Source of the DNA: Leucosporidium creatinivorum
Taxonomy: Eukaryota; Basidiomycota; Microbotryomycetes; Leucosporidiales; Leucosporidiaceae
Assembly (NCBI GenBank): GCA_001600635.1
Contig: BCKL01000023.1
Coordinates: 62,001-126,000 of the forward strand
Direction: 5' to 3'
Length of the DNA: 64,000 nt
The translations under genes were made by a program, and so were the position numbers. The notes under the pieces were generated by a model, which was not told the DNA's origin, ran no database searches, and saw only the letters and a list, made by a program, of their open reading frames with translations. Below are positions 10,701 through 20,239 of the stretch, piece by piece; position 1 is the stretch's first letter; each line of letters begins with the position of its first letter.

Positions 10701-13700
10701 ACGTTCGCCCTTCCGACCTTCGCAACGAGACCATTTCTGCGTCCCTCGTCAAGCTCGTCGCCGCTCAAGCCAATCACTCGAACGCCGTGCAGACGACCCT
10801 CCACCGCTTCGTTGGCGCACCCTGGACCGAGGAGGATCGTCTCGCCCTCTCTACCTTCATTCAGTCGCTGTACCAGGGCACTACGGACCGTCGCGTGCAG
10901 CGCAAGCTGAAGGAAGCCATGTTTGGCGCCGAGGGACTGCTCAAGGTCTTCACCGAGGGCGACGAGGCTACCCCCTACGCCGGTGAGTTTTGTCTGAGGC
11001 TCCCCAGCGGTGATCAACGTCTGACGGTCTCATCGTACAGGCATCGCCACCCTTCTCGGATCCATCCTGTCCCCGTCGAGCAAGCTTGACGCCGCTCTCG
11101 CCCAGCCATACTGCGCTCTCGTCGTCGCCGACCTCGCTACCGTCAAGACCAAGTCGAAGAAGTCCTCCAGGGTGAGTTTGCCTGATTGGAGAGCAACTCT
11201 CTTCTTGGTACTAATGAGCGACCTTTGCAGAGCACCTCCCTCTCCCCTCGCCTCGAGGCTAGCGCCGCGCTTCTCTCCTTCTTCGACGACAGCACCACTC
11301 TCTCCTTCCTCGACGCCCTCCTCAGCAAAACCTCGGTCGGCAACGTTTCTGACTTCGAGGCGTCCACCAAGGCCCTCCTCTCCGCCGCTCTCTCGCGCGC
11401 TGCCTCCCTCCCCACCAGCCCCGAGTTCCGCTCCGCCTGGACCTCCCACTTCGTCCTCCTTCACCGTCTTTCTACCCAAGCCGGTATCGAGGCCGCTGGC
11501 CGAGTCCTGGTCCGTGGAGCTCAAGCTCTGCTCCCCTTCGTTGTCTCGGCGGTGGCAGGAGAGGCCGCCGCTCTGCCTTTCACGGGCTTCCGCCACGGCT
11601 CAGGCGATCTCGCCTGGCGCGAGCGCGCTACCGAGTGGACCACAGAGCTTCTGTCGGTCTCCTCCCTCGGGCTCGACCAGTCGCAGGTCCTTGCGACCCT
11701 CATCTACCGCTCCCCCGAGACTCGGTCGCAATTCGTCGAATGGATCAAGGCGCGCTCGAGCGAGGGCGAGGACGTCGTTGATGGATCCGAAGCCGCTCTC
11801 AAGGCGCTTCTCGAGGTCGCCGAGGTGCAGGGCAAGCCTTCGCAGGTGCCCGACTCTATCGCCCTTCACTTCACTCGCCGCCTCTTCGCCGAGACCACTC
11901 TCGCCAACGCCTCAACCCTGGACAGCCTCCGCTTCGTTCAGCTCATGTGCGCCGAGTCGCCTTCGACCGCTGCGACTGTCAACAGTCTCTTGGAGGAGCA
12001 CCTCCCCACCATCGACCGTGACAACTTCACCCCCTCCGTCCTCCGCCTCGTCTCGGATCTCGCCCACTCGTCGCCCATCTTCGAGGAGACTCTCAGCGCT
12101 TACGTCAACGCCTCGTTCGCCGGTCTCGTTCGTCACTTTGCCGAGGTCGACGAGCTTCCCGAGGCGGTCGTTCTCTTGATCCAGGAGCTGCGTAAGTTGG
12201 CCCCGGTCGCGTTCAAGCCGAGCTGTGCTGACTCGGATCCCTCTCGCAGAACACGTCGCTACCCGTCACTCATCTCTGGCGTACAAGAGTCACCTCCTCG
12301 AGCCTCTCATCACCGCCGCCACGACCTTCCGTCTCGGCAAGACCGACGTGACAACTCTAGCCGCGACGCTCTGCCAAGCTCACGAGTGGAAGGTGAGTTT
12401 CCTCAGCTTTCCTGGAGCAGCAGCGGCGCAAAGCTGACCCCTTCGCTACGACAGGGCAACGAGGTCACTCGCCATCTCAATGAGGTCTTCGCCAGCTCCG
12501 ACTTCCGCCCTCGCCCCCTCACCGACGCTACCACCAGGAAGACGCAGAGTGCCATGATCCGCCTCGTAATCGCCCTCTCCACCTCTTCGATCCAAGCTGC
12601 CGCTTCGTCGCGCGTGCTCGAGAAGCTCATGCCCTTCTACGGCGGCACCCTCTCGGCGGACGATGCCGCCCTGGTCGACCTCTTCCAGCGGATCGAGATC
12701 GTCAGCGGCGCCTCCATCTCCATCGCCTTCCGGTCGTGGAACCCTGCGCTCGACGACAGCCCGCTTGAGAGCTCTCGTGCGGCCTCGCTGGGATCGGTGC
12801 AGTCCGGCTACGTTCGGCGCGCCTGGCTTCGCGTGTGCGCTTCGTCGAGGACGACCTTTCCCAAAGAGCACGCCGAGATTACCTACGACCCTCACTTCCT
12901 CCTCCCCTTCGTCGCACACACCATCGCCGAGGACGAGCTCAAGGCCACCGACTGGACCACCATCCTCGAGTCGGGCGTGCTCGCTGTGGTCGTTGCCGCC
13001 CTCGGATCCTCGTCGGACAGCATTCGGTCGATCGCCCGAGGGGCTCTCAAGACTGCTCTCGTCAAGCTCGAGGTACGTGGACTGAACGAAAGCGCTCCTA
13101 CTGCAGCTAACCCTCCTCTCGAGCAGGCTCTTTCGTTTCGCGAGAAGGATGAGATTGTTCTCGTCCTCACGCAGGCTCGCAACTGCATTTACAGCTCGGC
13201 AGGCGAGGCAATCCCTTCGGTCATTGCCCTCTTCCTCGCCAACTGCATGCACATCATCGGCACGCCCGAGTCGACCCTCTACCCTGCCTTCACGCGCTTC
13301 CTCCTTCAACGACCGATCCTCGACCAGCGCGACGTTCCCATGTTCTACCTCATGTTTTACACCACGAGCGACGAGCCTGTGGAGGACCATCGCTGGCTCC
13401 TGAGGTTCTTGGCCGAGGGTCTCGTCCGATCCCAGGTTCGTTCCCGCTCACCGAAGAGCTCGAGAGCCGCTTAGCTGACCTCCCACTCACTCACGCAGGA
13501 CTGGAAGATCTACCGTCGTCGTCAGACATTCGAGCTGCTCGCCAGTCTCTTGCAGACGAGCAGGCAGGACCCCGCTTCGCGCAAGCTCGTCCTTCAGGTG
13601 GGCTTTCGGCGTATATCGAGACGTGCGCAGTGAGCTGACATTTCGCTTTGCTCCTCAGTTCCTTCTCCGCGCCACTTCGATCCCTCAAGCCGCTCGCGAG

Positions 13701-14273
13701 CTTCTCTCCCGGAACGGCCTTTTGGGGTGGATCTCGGCGCAGACGGCCGTCGACCCCGCCGAGCGTCGTCTCCTCATCTCCATCCTCTCCAACTTGGTGG
13801 ACGTGCTCTCGAACGACAAGCTCTCGGTCGTCGCGGATGCCTTGGACGCCCTCGCCATCTCGTCCGGCTCGAGTGAGGGTGAGCTCGATTCACTTCCCAG
13901 CTTGGCGAGACCTCTCGCTGACGCTCACGCACCTACAGTCGCCGCCATCGAGCTCTCGAGCATCTGCCAGATCGTCACCAAGCTCTCCCTGCGCCTGCCT
14001 TCGACCACCTCCCCGTCTCCAGCGCACACCCTCGTCCTCGACCGCGCTCGTTCGCTCCTCGTCTTCGTCGCCGCTCGCCTTCCCGCAGTTGACCTTAAGG
14101 TGCAGCACGATCTCTACAGCGCCGCCATGGCCGTCTCCTTTACCCGCTTCGGCGCTGGAATCGAGGAGACGAGGATGGACAAGGAGCTGTACAATGCGGG
14201 TATCGCCGCTGGATTGGTTGCCGGTGTGGAGCAGTTGAGGGTGGAGACCCTTCGCAGTCTTGCAGGGAACTAG
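7740..14273 (+). CDS. URB1: Nucleolar pre-ribosome-associated protein Urb1/Npa1
   Basis: Large helical-repeat scaffold of early pre-60S particles, needed for 27S pre-rRNA stability and folding of the 5' part of 25S rRNA. About 16 exons give roughly 1,850 residues. The N-terminal Npa1-type domain is recognisable: LLTQYGNHLDRALNPG, VAALKLCNVVVGYGQGRFA, then LRPDIRTLLSMLVLAFLAAG. The conserved C-terminal domain (URB1 C, NopRA1) spans about 12,890-13,880: HTIAEDELKATDWTTILESG, LFLANCMHIIGTPESTLYPA, VPMFYLMFYTTSDEPVED and WKIYRRRQTFELLASLL. The middle is poorly conserved helical repeat, as in the family. A Lys-rich stretch (SKKSSSKKVKEVE) lies near 9590. Introns are 50-75 nt. The donor at 13,436 is GTTCGT. 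The gene is tail-to-tail with the next one, with only 32 bases between stop codons. Confidence 0.88.
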
Positions 14274-14305
14274 ATGATGTTGCTATTGCTACTATTGAAC
14301 GCCAT

Positions 14306-15539
14306 CTACTTGGCCAGGGTGGCGAAGAAGCTGGCCACGCCGTGAGTTTCGAAAGCGAACTCGCCTCTGTTGAGCAAGGCATTGCTGTTGTCTTTGCTGT
14401 GGTCGAACCCTCCTTGCGACATCATCCCTGTGCGCGCGGGAGGGTCAGCACAGGGGTCAGGGCCTAGCAGCGCTGAGAGAGCCAGAGCTCGGCGAGACCG
14501 AGAACTCACATGGAATCGCTGGACCGAGCATACCAGGCTGCAGAGTCGGCTTGATCTCCTCATACCTCTTCTGCAGCTCCTCTCCATCCGAGTACTTTCT
14601 CTCAATCTTGTTGCCCGTCACCTTCTCCCACAACTCCGCCGCCTCGTCGAGGGTAAGGGAGTCCGAGTAGATCCTAAGCCGAGAAGGGATGTCGACACCT
14701 CGATAGGCTTGGAGAGTGGCAGAGAGGACGAAAGGACCGATATCTTGGAAGGAGGTGAAGGCGACGGGATAGGATGGGGTTGGGATTGTCCACGTTGGGT
14801 TTGAGACCGAGATGTCGAGACCGAGCCAGGCGGAGAAGCTCATCTCTAGTAGTAGCGCGTTGTAGATGGCGACGACTTTGATTCCTAGCCGCTCAGCCTG
14901 AGGCAGACCGTTACCGAACATTCCTCAGCTTCGACTCGGAGAAGGGGGAAGCCAAAGCCGAGCTCACCGAAGCATGATGCTCCTGCTTATTGATGAACAT
15001 GGGCGAGCCGACTTTTGCAGCGGCTTTGGAATTGTGATCTGTGCCCCATTCCGAAGGGGTGTATACCTATCGAGAAGACTGCTCGATGAGCTTGGAACAG
15101 AGCAAGCCCCGCCTAAGCACCTTCGCCGAGAGTCAGGACGTAGCAAGCCTCACCTTGACTTTGGCTTTAGCGGCCGCGGCTAAAAGCGCAGCTTTACTCA
15201 TCTCGTAACTGCCCTCCTTGGTAGCTGAGCTCCCCATCGCCGAAATCAAGATGCCGACGCCCGACAGAGCCTTCTCAAGCGAGCTCGGGTCGCGGTAGGA
15301 GATGGCGTGGACGGAGACGTTGGGAACGTCGCGAACAGCGTCTAACTTGTCTGAGCTGGGTGACGAGCTGAGGATGCGAACAGCCGAGAGCTGGCCTTTT
15401 TCGAGAGCGGCGAGGAAAGTGGGGAGGAGGTGGCCGCCGACGAGGCCTGTAGACGTACAGGTGAGCTTGCGAGCCAAAGCGAAGTGAGCTCATGCTCACC
15501 GGTCGCTCCCAAAAGCGCGAGGACAGGTGCAGACGACAT
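14306..15539 (-). CDS. NmrA/isoflavone-reductase-like NAD(P)-dependent protein
   Basis: Predicted NAD(P)H-dependent oxidoreductase of the isoflavone-reductase-like/NmrA group. The substrate is unknown. MSSAPVLALLGATG, interrupted by an intron and continued by LVGGHLLPTFLAALEKGQ, forms the Rossmann motif. Later segments are VGILISAMGSSATKEGSY and VYTPSEWGTDHN, which matches the family's PSEFG-D region, then FINKQE, VAIYNALLLEM and a C-terminal helical half with LTLDEAAELWEKVTGNKIE. About five introns. It ends with GVASFFATLAK. It is distinct from the forward NmrA-like gene at 6.6 kb, so these are diverged paralogues rather than a recent duplicate. Its terminator region must overlap that of URB1. 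Confidence 0.8.
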
Positions 15540-15654
15540 CGAGAAGAGCACGAAGAAGCAGGAGAGCAAGAGAGGCTGAACTTGCGATTGCTGAGCTGAG
15601 CCGAAGTGGGGGGCCTCCTATTCGTACGCATTTACAGTGAAACACCAATCGTAC

Positions 15655-16462
15655 CTACTGCTTCTCCTTCTGTGCCGCGAACCACTCTTCTGCCAGCATG
15701 CCCCTGCGAAGGGGAGGGCGAAGGAGGAGGGTCAGCCTCTGCGAGCTGTCGCCGAACCCGCTTCCTACTCCTCAAGTGAAGCGAGGTGGGCGCTCCGACC
15801 ATTGGAGAGAGTGATGGCTTAACTCACAGAATCACTTCATCCCTGAAAGCTCCCTCCTGCCACATACTCTGCCTCAACACCCCTTCCTGGACGAACCCGA
15901 CCTTTTTGTACGATTTGAGCGCCTCGACGTTCCAACCAAAAACGGCGATCTCGACCTACCCAAGAAAATCTCGTTGAGCACTCGGGGCGCTCTATCGCGC
16001 TCGCTCGATAGGAACATGAGCTCACCTTGTTCAGGCCGTAGCGGAGGAAGGCTTGCTCGACGAGCCAGGTCAGGGCCTCGGTGCCGTAGCCTTTGCCCTG
16101 CAAAAACCCGGAAGAGCGAGATTGGGGAACGGGGAGCAAGAAGGAAAGACGAGGAATGTTCGGAAAGGGGAGGAAGGAGGATCGAGGATCGCCGCGCCGA
16201 AGTCAGCTCGAGTCCGAGCGGAATCCAGCGCCGAGGCCAGGCTGAAGAAGCAAGAGGCAAGAGGGTGTAGCTCACCTGCGCGCTCGGTAGCATGCTGATC
16301 CCAAAGTGACTCTTGCGGTGGTGCAGCCCTCGAGGGTCAACGGCCTCCAAGCACATCCAACCGAGTCTTTCTCCCGCGACGGTGGGCTCCTCAGCCGATT
16401 TGGGCAGGCAGATGATGATGCTGTGATGTAGTCCGAGGTCAGTGGGGGGGGGGGGGGGGGGG

Positions 16463-16510
<48 letters not shown>

Positions 16511-16779
16511 TACTATACGACTCGAGAAAGCTCGACGCCGACTCACCTCGTCAGACACGAGCTCAAGAACTGCTCAAATTTGACATTATCTGCTCGGTGG
16601 ATGTCCCCCATCGGTCTTAACGCACTTCCATTTCCTCGCATCATGTTATTAGGATCCGCCAGGACTTGGGTGACGAGCCATTCAAAGTCCTCTTTGTAGG
16701 AGGAGCGGTAGACGAGGCGGGTGGAGTGGAATTTCGGGGGTGGGAAGGAGGGGGTCGAGGGGATGGTGATGGTGGACAT
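15655..16779 (-). CDS. GNAT-family N-acetyltransferase
   Basis: Predicted acetyl-CoA-dependent N-acetyltransferase of the RimJ/RimL-like group. Acceptor unknown. Exons read MSTITIPSTPSFPPPKFHST with strand RLVYRSSYKEDFEWLV, then LGWMCLEAVD and HFGISMLPSAQ. The acetyl-CoA loop is GKGYGTEALTWLVEQAF (Q/RxxGxG/A-like), followed by EIAVFGWNVEALKSYKKVGF and EEGVL-type C-terminal strands, ending AEEWFAAQKEKQ. The first coding intron (about 16,421-16,546) contains a huge C tract on the sense strand. An in-frame upstream ATG at 16,851 would add a hydrophobic MKVCSLALRSLFLLF leader. I prefer 16,779 because GNAT proteins of this type are cytosolic, but the longer form cannot be excluded. Confidence 0.8.
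16444..16508 (+). repeat. Poly-G tract (21 G, one A, 43 G) inside a GNAT intron
   Basis: The + strand has 21 consecutive G, a single A at 16,465, then 43 G. On the sense strand of the acetyltransferase gene this is a C-rich polypyrimidine run ending just before the branch-site sequence CTGACC and about 30 nt before the acceptor ACATCACAG. The exact length is uncertain because homopolymers are hard to sequence. Confidence 0.9.
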
Positions 16780-17207
16780 TGAGGAAGCACAAGCAGAGCA
16801 GAGATTGAACAAGAGGAAGAGAGAGCGCAACGCGAGCGAGCAGACTTTCATGGTCTGGACGTCGACTCATTCGGGGAGTGGGGGCCGGCGCCGCGACCGC
16901 ATGGTCGGTGATAAGGTCGAACGCTTACATAGGGGTCTCAAAGTCGAGTCAGTTGTACATGTGTACAGAGCGAGAAGAAGGAGCGAAGTAGCGAAGCTAT
17001 AGCGAGGAGGCGTATCGCCGCGGGTCATCCGACGACCGCTTGCTCGGCGCTGGCTTCAGACGAGCCTCGAGAGCTACAGTACGCTGCTTGACGAGCTTGG
17101 AGACTAAGAGTGATAGTCTAATGAACCTTCCAGATCAGCTCACTAGGCCTCGGAGCGCGGCGAACGTAGTCCAAGCTCACCCTCCCTCCCTTCCTTCGCC
17201 GAGCACT
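16780..17207. other. Intergenic region, GNAT promoter and HAD 3' flank
   Basis: Only upstream sequence of the GNAT gene and the 3' flank of the HAD-like gene were seen. Both are on the reverse strand. No additional gene is supported. Confidence 0.4.
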
Positions 17208-18320
17208 CTATGCTCCCAACAGATCCGCCAAGTCCACCAACCCACCTCCCCTCCCCTCTCTCCCCTCCACATAAATCTCATCCTCCTCTCTAACCGCGTC
17301 AAAGTCCTCCCCCCCTCCCCCAACATCCTCCGTCGCACGCCGAATATAAGCCGTCCTCATCCCCACGCGTTTCGCTGCTCGAGTGTCGTAGGCGTGGGAG
17401 GCGACCATCATTGTTTCTGAGGGGTGGAACTGGAGTAGCGAGAGACAGCGTTGGTAGATTGCGGGGTCGGGCTACAGAGACCGGGGGGGAGGGAGGGAGG
17501 GAGGGAGGTGAGTGAGACTCGGCGATGGCGAGGGCAGAAGGAGGAGGCAGAGAGACGTACCTTTGTGAGACCCAGTAGCTCGGAGGAGAAGAGCGTATGA
17601 AAGGGCACGCCCGAGGAAGAGACGATATCGAGTTGTAGCCGTGTAGTGCCGTTGGCGAGGACGCTGCTCGGCGGTGAGGTGGGGTGTGGGTTAGCTCGGC
17701 TCTCTCGGCTCTGGAGGAGGTTGAAAGCAGAGTGAAAGAGCACTCACACTACGATGAACTTGTTCATCAACCTCTGTAGCCCTGCTATCGAGTCCGACCA
17801 CGCTGCATCATCAATGGCGTGAGTGTGGGGGTGAGTCGGGCGAGTCGCTTGGTCAGCTCTCTCCCCTCTTTCCCCCTCGTTTCTCGCCCCAGGAAAGGGC
17901 AGCTTACCAGTCTGATCATGCCACCCTCTCACCAATCTATCCCTCTCCTGCTCTCCCCAGCTGTCCAGTCTAATCCCTCGCTCAGCCAACAACCGGTCCA
18001 AAACGCGTCTATGCGTCTCGTCGATATCCTCCTGCTCCTCTCCCCTCTGAAACCGAGAATGGATCTCAGCGAAGAAGCCTGCTCGCCAGGAGAGGAGGAA
18101 GGCCGAGTGTTCGGTCGGTGGGAGAGCAGGGTGCGGTGGGAGGGAGGAGAGGAGGGGGAGAAGGGAGGTGTGCCAGTCGAGGACGGTGCCCTGTTGTTGT
18201 GTTGTAGAGTAGAGGGGTTAGCCTGAGAGTGGGTAGGAGTAGAGTAGAGGACAGGAGAGAGTGCACCATTAGATCGAATACGAGCGCGCGGAGAGGTGCA
18301 GGAGCAGGAGCAGTCGACAT
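17208..18320 (-). CDS. HAD-superfamily hydrolase, haloacid dehalogenase type II-like
   Basis: Predicted cytosolic hydrolase of the L-2-haloacid dehalogenase-like branch. It uses an aspartate nucleophile. Substrate unproven. MSTAPAPAPLRALVFDLM is split by an intron from GTVLDWHTS, together giving motif I (FDLMGTVLD). A cap helix follows, FFAEIHSRFQRGEEQED and VLDRLLAERGI. Motif II is VVVLANGTTRLQLDIV, the lysine motif GLTKPDPAIYQRCL, and the C-terminal family signature MVASHAYDTRAAKRVGMRT then AYIRR. About four introns. Ends DLADLLGA. Closely followed in the same orientation by GNAT downstream and preceded by RPP1 upstream (127 bases). Confidence 0.85.
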
Positions 18321-18447
18321 TAGTGAGCAGCAAGGCGAAGGAGGGAGGGAGAGCCGAGAGAGAGAGGGCAAGCGCCGAGTGTTCTCAAGTCTCGCTGCCG
18401 AGTCGAGACGAGACGAAGGGCAAAGACGTTACTATGCAAGTTCAGCA

Positions 18448-19917
18448 CTACGCAGCCCCACTCTTCCTCTTCTTCCCCCCTCCTACAGCTGCTCCAATCG
18501 CACTCGTCGTGCCCTCCGATCCCGATTCCAGCTCCAGCTCGGCGGCCGTTCGTTTCGCTCCTCCGTTCGTCGAAGAGGCAGTAGAAGTGGGAATGGTAAT
18601 AGTGAGAGTAGGGTTGGAGATGACTCCGCGGTAGGTTTGACGCATGGCGACTGCGTGCGTGCGGGAGGTCAGTGAGAGTTCGGCAGAACAGACGAGATGA
18701 GATGGGAGGGAGCGACTCGACTCGACTCGACTCGACTCGACTCACGACCTCGTAGGATTGCGCGTTGGGGGGTTAGAGTGAGAGCGTCCTTGGCCTGACT
18801 TGGAGTGAGGCCGATAAGGGAGCACCTGTTCATCATCATCATCGAGGCGAAGCGCAAGCGAGCGTGAGGTCAGGTCAGGTCAGGTCAGGTCAGCTCGGCT
18901 CGGCGCTTTCCCGCTCTGTTATCAATCACCTCAACTCCACTCACAAATTGATCAAATCCTCCGTCCCCCTCATCTCACCCGCCTTGACCGCCCCACTACT
19001 AATGACCACCCCCTTGCCTCCCGTGGCCCTCACCACTTCCCTCGCTCCAGCAATCCAATTCCTCCTCCTCCCCGCCGCGCCCCCTGCTCCTCCCACACCA
19101 GGCTCATCCTGCCTCGTCATCCCCCTCAATACAATTTCAAACACGACGCCCGCTCTCTGGAGGGTGTTTACGAGCCCGCGTTTGAGAGGGAAGGGAAGGC
19201 GAGGGGAGAGGGAGGGGTCGAGGGTGATTAGGGTTGGTGCGAAGGGACTGGGTGGGGAGAGAGAGAGGGCAATGTGCGAGAAGGAGGTGAGGGAGGTGGG
19301 GGAGACGGAGAGGAGGGTGGTGTTGGGGGGGAAGAGGGGGGCGGTCGAGTTTGACTGTTGGAGTGCCGAGGGGGGGAGCGCCGAGCGGGTTAGCAGGGAG
19401 AGAAAGGCAAGGGAAAGACAGAGACGTACAAAGCCGTAGTACCCCTTGACTGAGGCGCTCTTGATGTGCTCGTCGGTGTAATCCTGTACGTGGATTTTCC
19501 ACAGCTGTAGGACGAGGCCCGAAGTCCCTTTCGGCGCTGTTCGAGGGTCGATGGCGGGGAGCAAGGGTGTAGGGAAGACGAGCGAGGAGGGGTTGGTGGT
19601 GGCGAGGATGGAGACGGTGAGGAGGACGGTCGAGTAGCCCACTGTTGTGCATCTGCATCGTCAGCCTGCGAGCGAGCGAAGGGGAACAGCAAGCCGAACT
19701 CACGCCTCGAAGCCATGGCTACTTTTCTCTCTACATCATCCCTCTCCTGTGCAGTCCAATTGGCTACTACATCGTACTGCTCGACTTTTGATCCTCCTCC
19801 TCCTTGCTGCTGGTCCTTCTCCTTCTCCTTGCCTTTGCCTTTGCTCTTGGTTGGAGCTGGTGCTGAGGTGGTTGGGAGGTGCATGGGCACAGGGAAGGAG
19901 TCGATGTAGCCGTGCAT
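18448..19917 (-). CDS. RPP1: RNase P/MRP protein subunit Rpp1 (human RPP30 homologue)
   Basis: Core protein of RNase P (tRNA 5' processing) and RNase MRP (pre-rRNA ITS1 cleavage), with a PHP/TIM-barrel fold. MHGYIDSFPVPMHLP corresponds to the short N-terminal barrel strand. An insertion of Lys-rich low complexity (TKSKGKGKEKEKDQQQ) follows. Core strands are GYSTVLLTVSILA, LQLWKIHVQDYTDEHI, and the diagnostic RRNWIAGAREVVRATGGKG with VVISSGAVKAGEMRG. Last exons are CSLIGLTPSQAKDAL and MRQTYRGVISNPTL, matching the RPP30 C-terminus. About five introns, two carrying pentanucleotide arrays at splice signals. Divergent from MTR4, 322 bases between ATGs. Confidence 0.88.
18713..18743 (-). repeat. 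(ACTCG)n array overlapping an RPP1 5' splice site
   Basis: About six tandem copies of ACTCG on the + strand. Read on the RPP1 sense strand, the GTGAGTCGAG donor is itself the first unit of a GAGTC array running into the intron. Confidence 0.85.
18868..18893 (-). repeat. (CTGAC)n array in an RPP1 intron
   Basis: Five tandem GGTCA units on the + strand read as CTGACCTGACCTGAC and onward on the sense strand. The unit equals the branch-site consensus seen in nearly all introns of this window. It lies about 35-60 nt upstream of the acceptor. Confidence 0.85.
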
Positions 19918-20239
19918 GCTGCTCTGCTTTGATGTGGTGGGAAGGTGCAGAACTGGAGAGAGAGCTAGGATTAGCAGCAGCGAGAGAGAGAGAGAGGTTG
20001 CGTCGAGCTGCAGGAGAGCTGCAGGCTTGTAGCACTGTAGGCTAGTAGCAGGGAGAGACTTACAGATGTAAAGAGTAGATGCTCTGTACCAAGCTACAGA
20101 AACAGTCGAATCGGTTTGATTCCAACCAGCAATTGTCCAACTCGCAGCTCGCTGCTTGGCCTCTCTCCACTTGTCGTCCAGCTCGTCTCTCAAGCTTCGA
20201 CCTCGTCTCGTTTCTGTAGGACAGCAGGGCTTTAGGGCC
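19918..20239. promoter_or_regulatory. Bidirectional promoter region between RPP1 and MTR4
   Basis: The 322 bases separate two divergent start codons, so both core promoters and leaders must fit here, unless they reach into the neighbouring coding sequence. The reverse-strand side is rich in CT and CTACAG-like sequences. Both products act in nuclear non-coding RNA processing, which makes co-regulation plausible but unproven. Confidence 0.5.

Noticed and set aside
16780-16851. Upstream ATG adding a signal-like hydrophobic leader to the GNAT protein
   Set aside because: GNAT proteins of this type are soluble, and the leader is followed directly by a good start (MSTITIPS). Kept only as an alternative.
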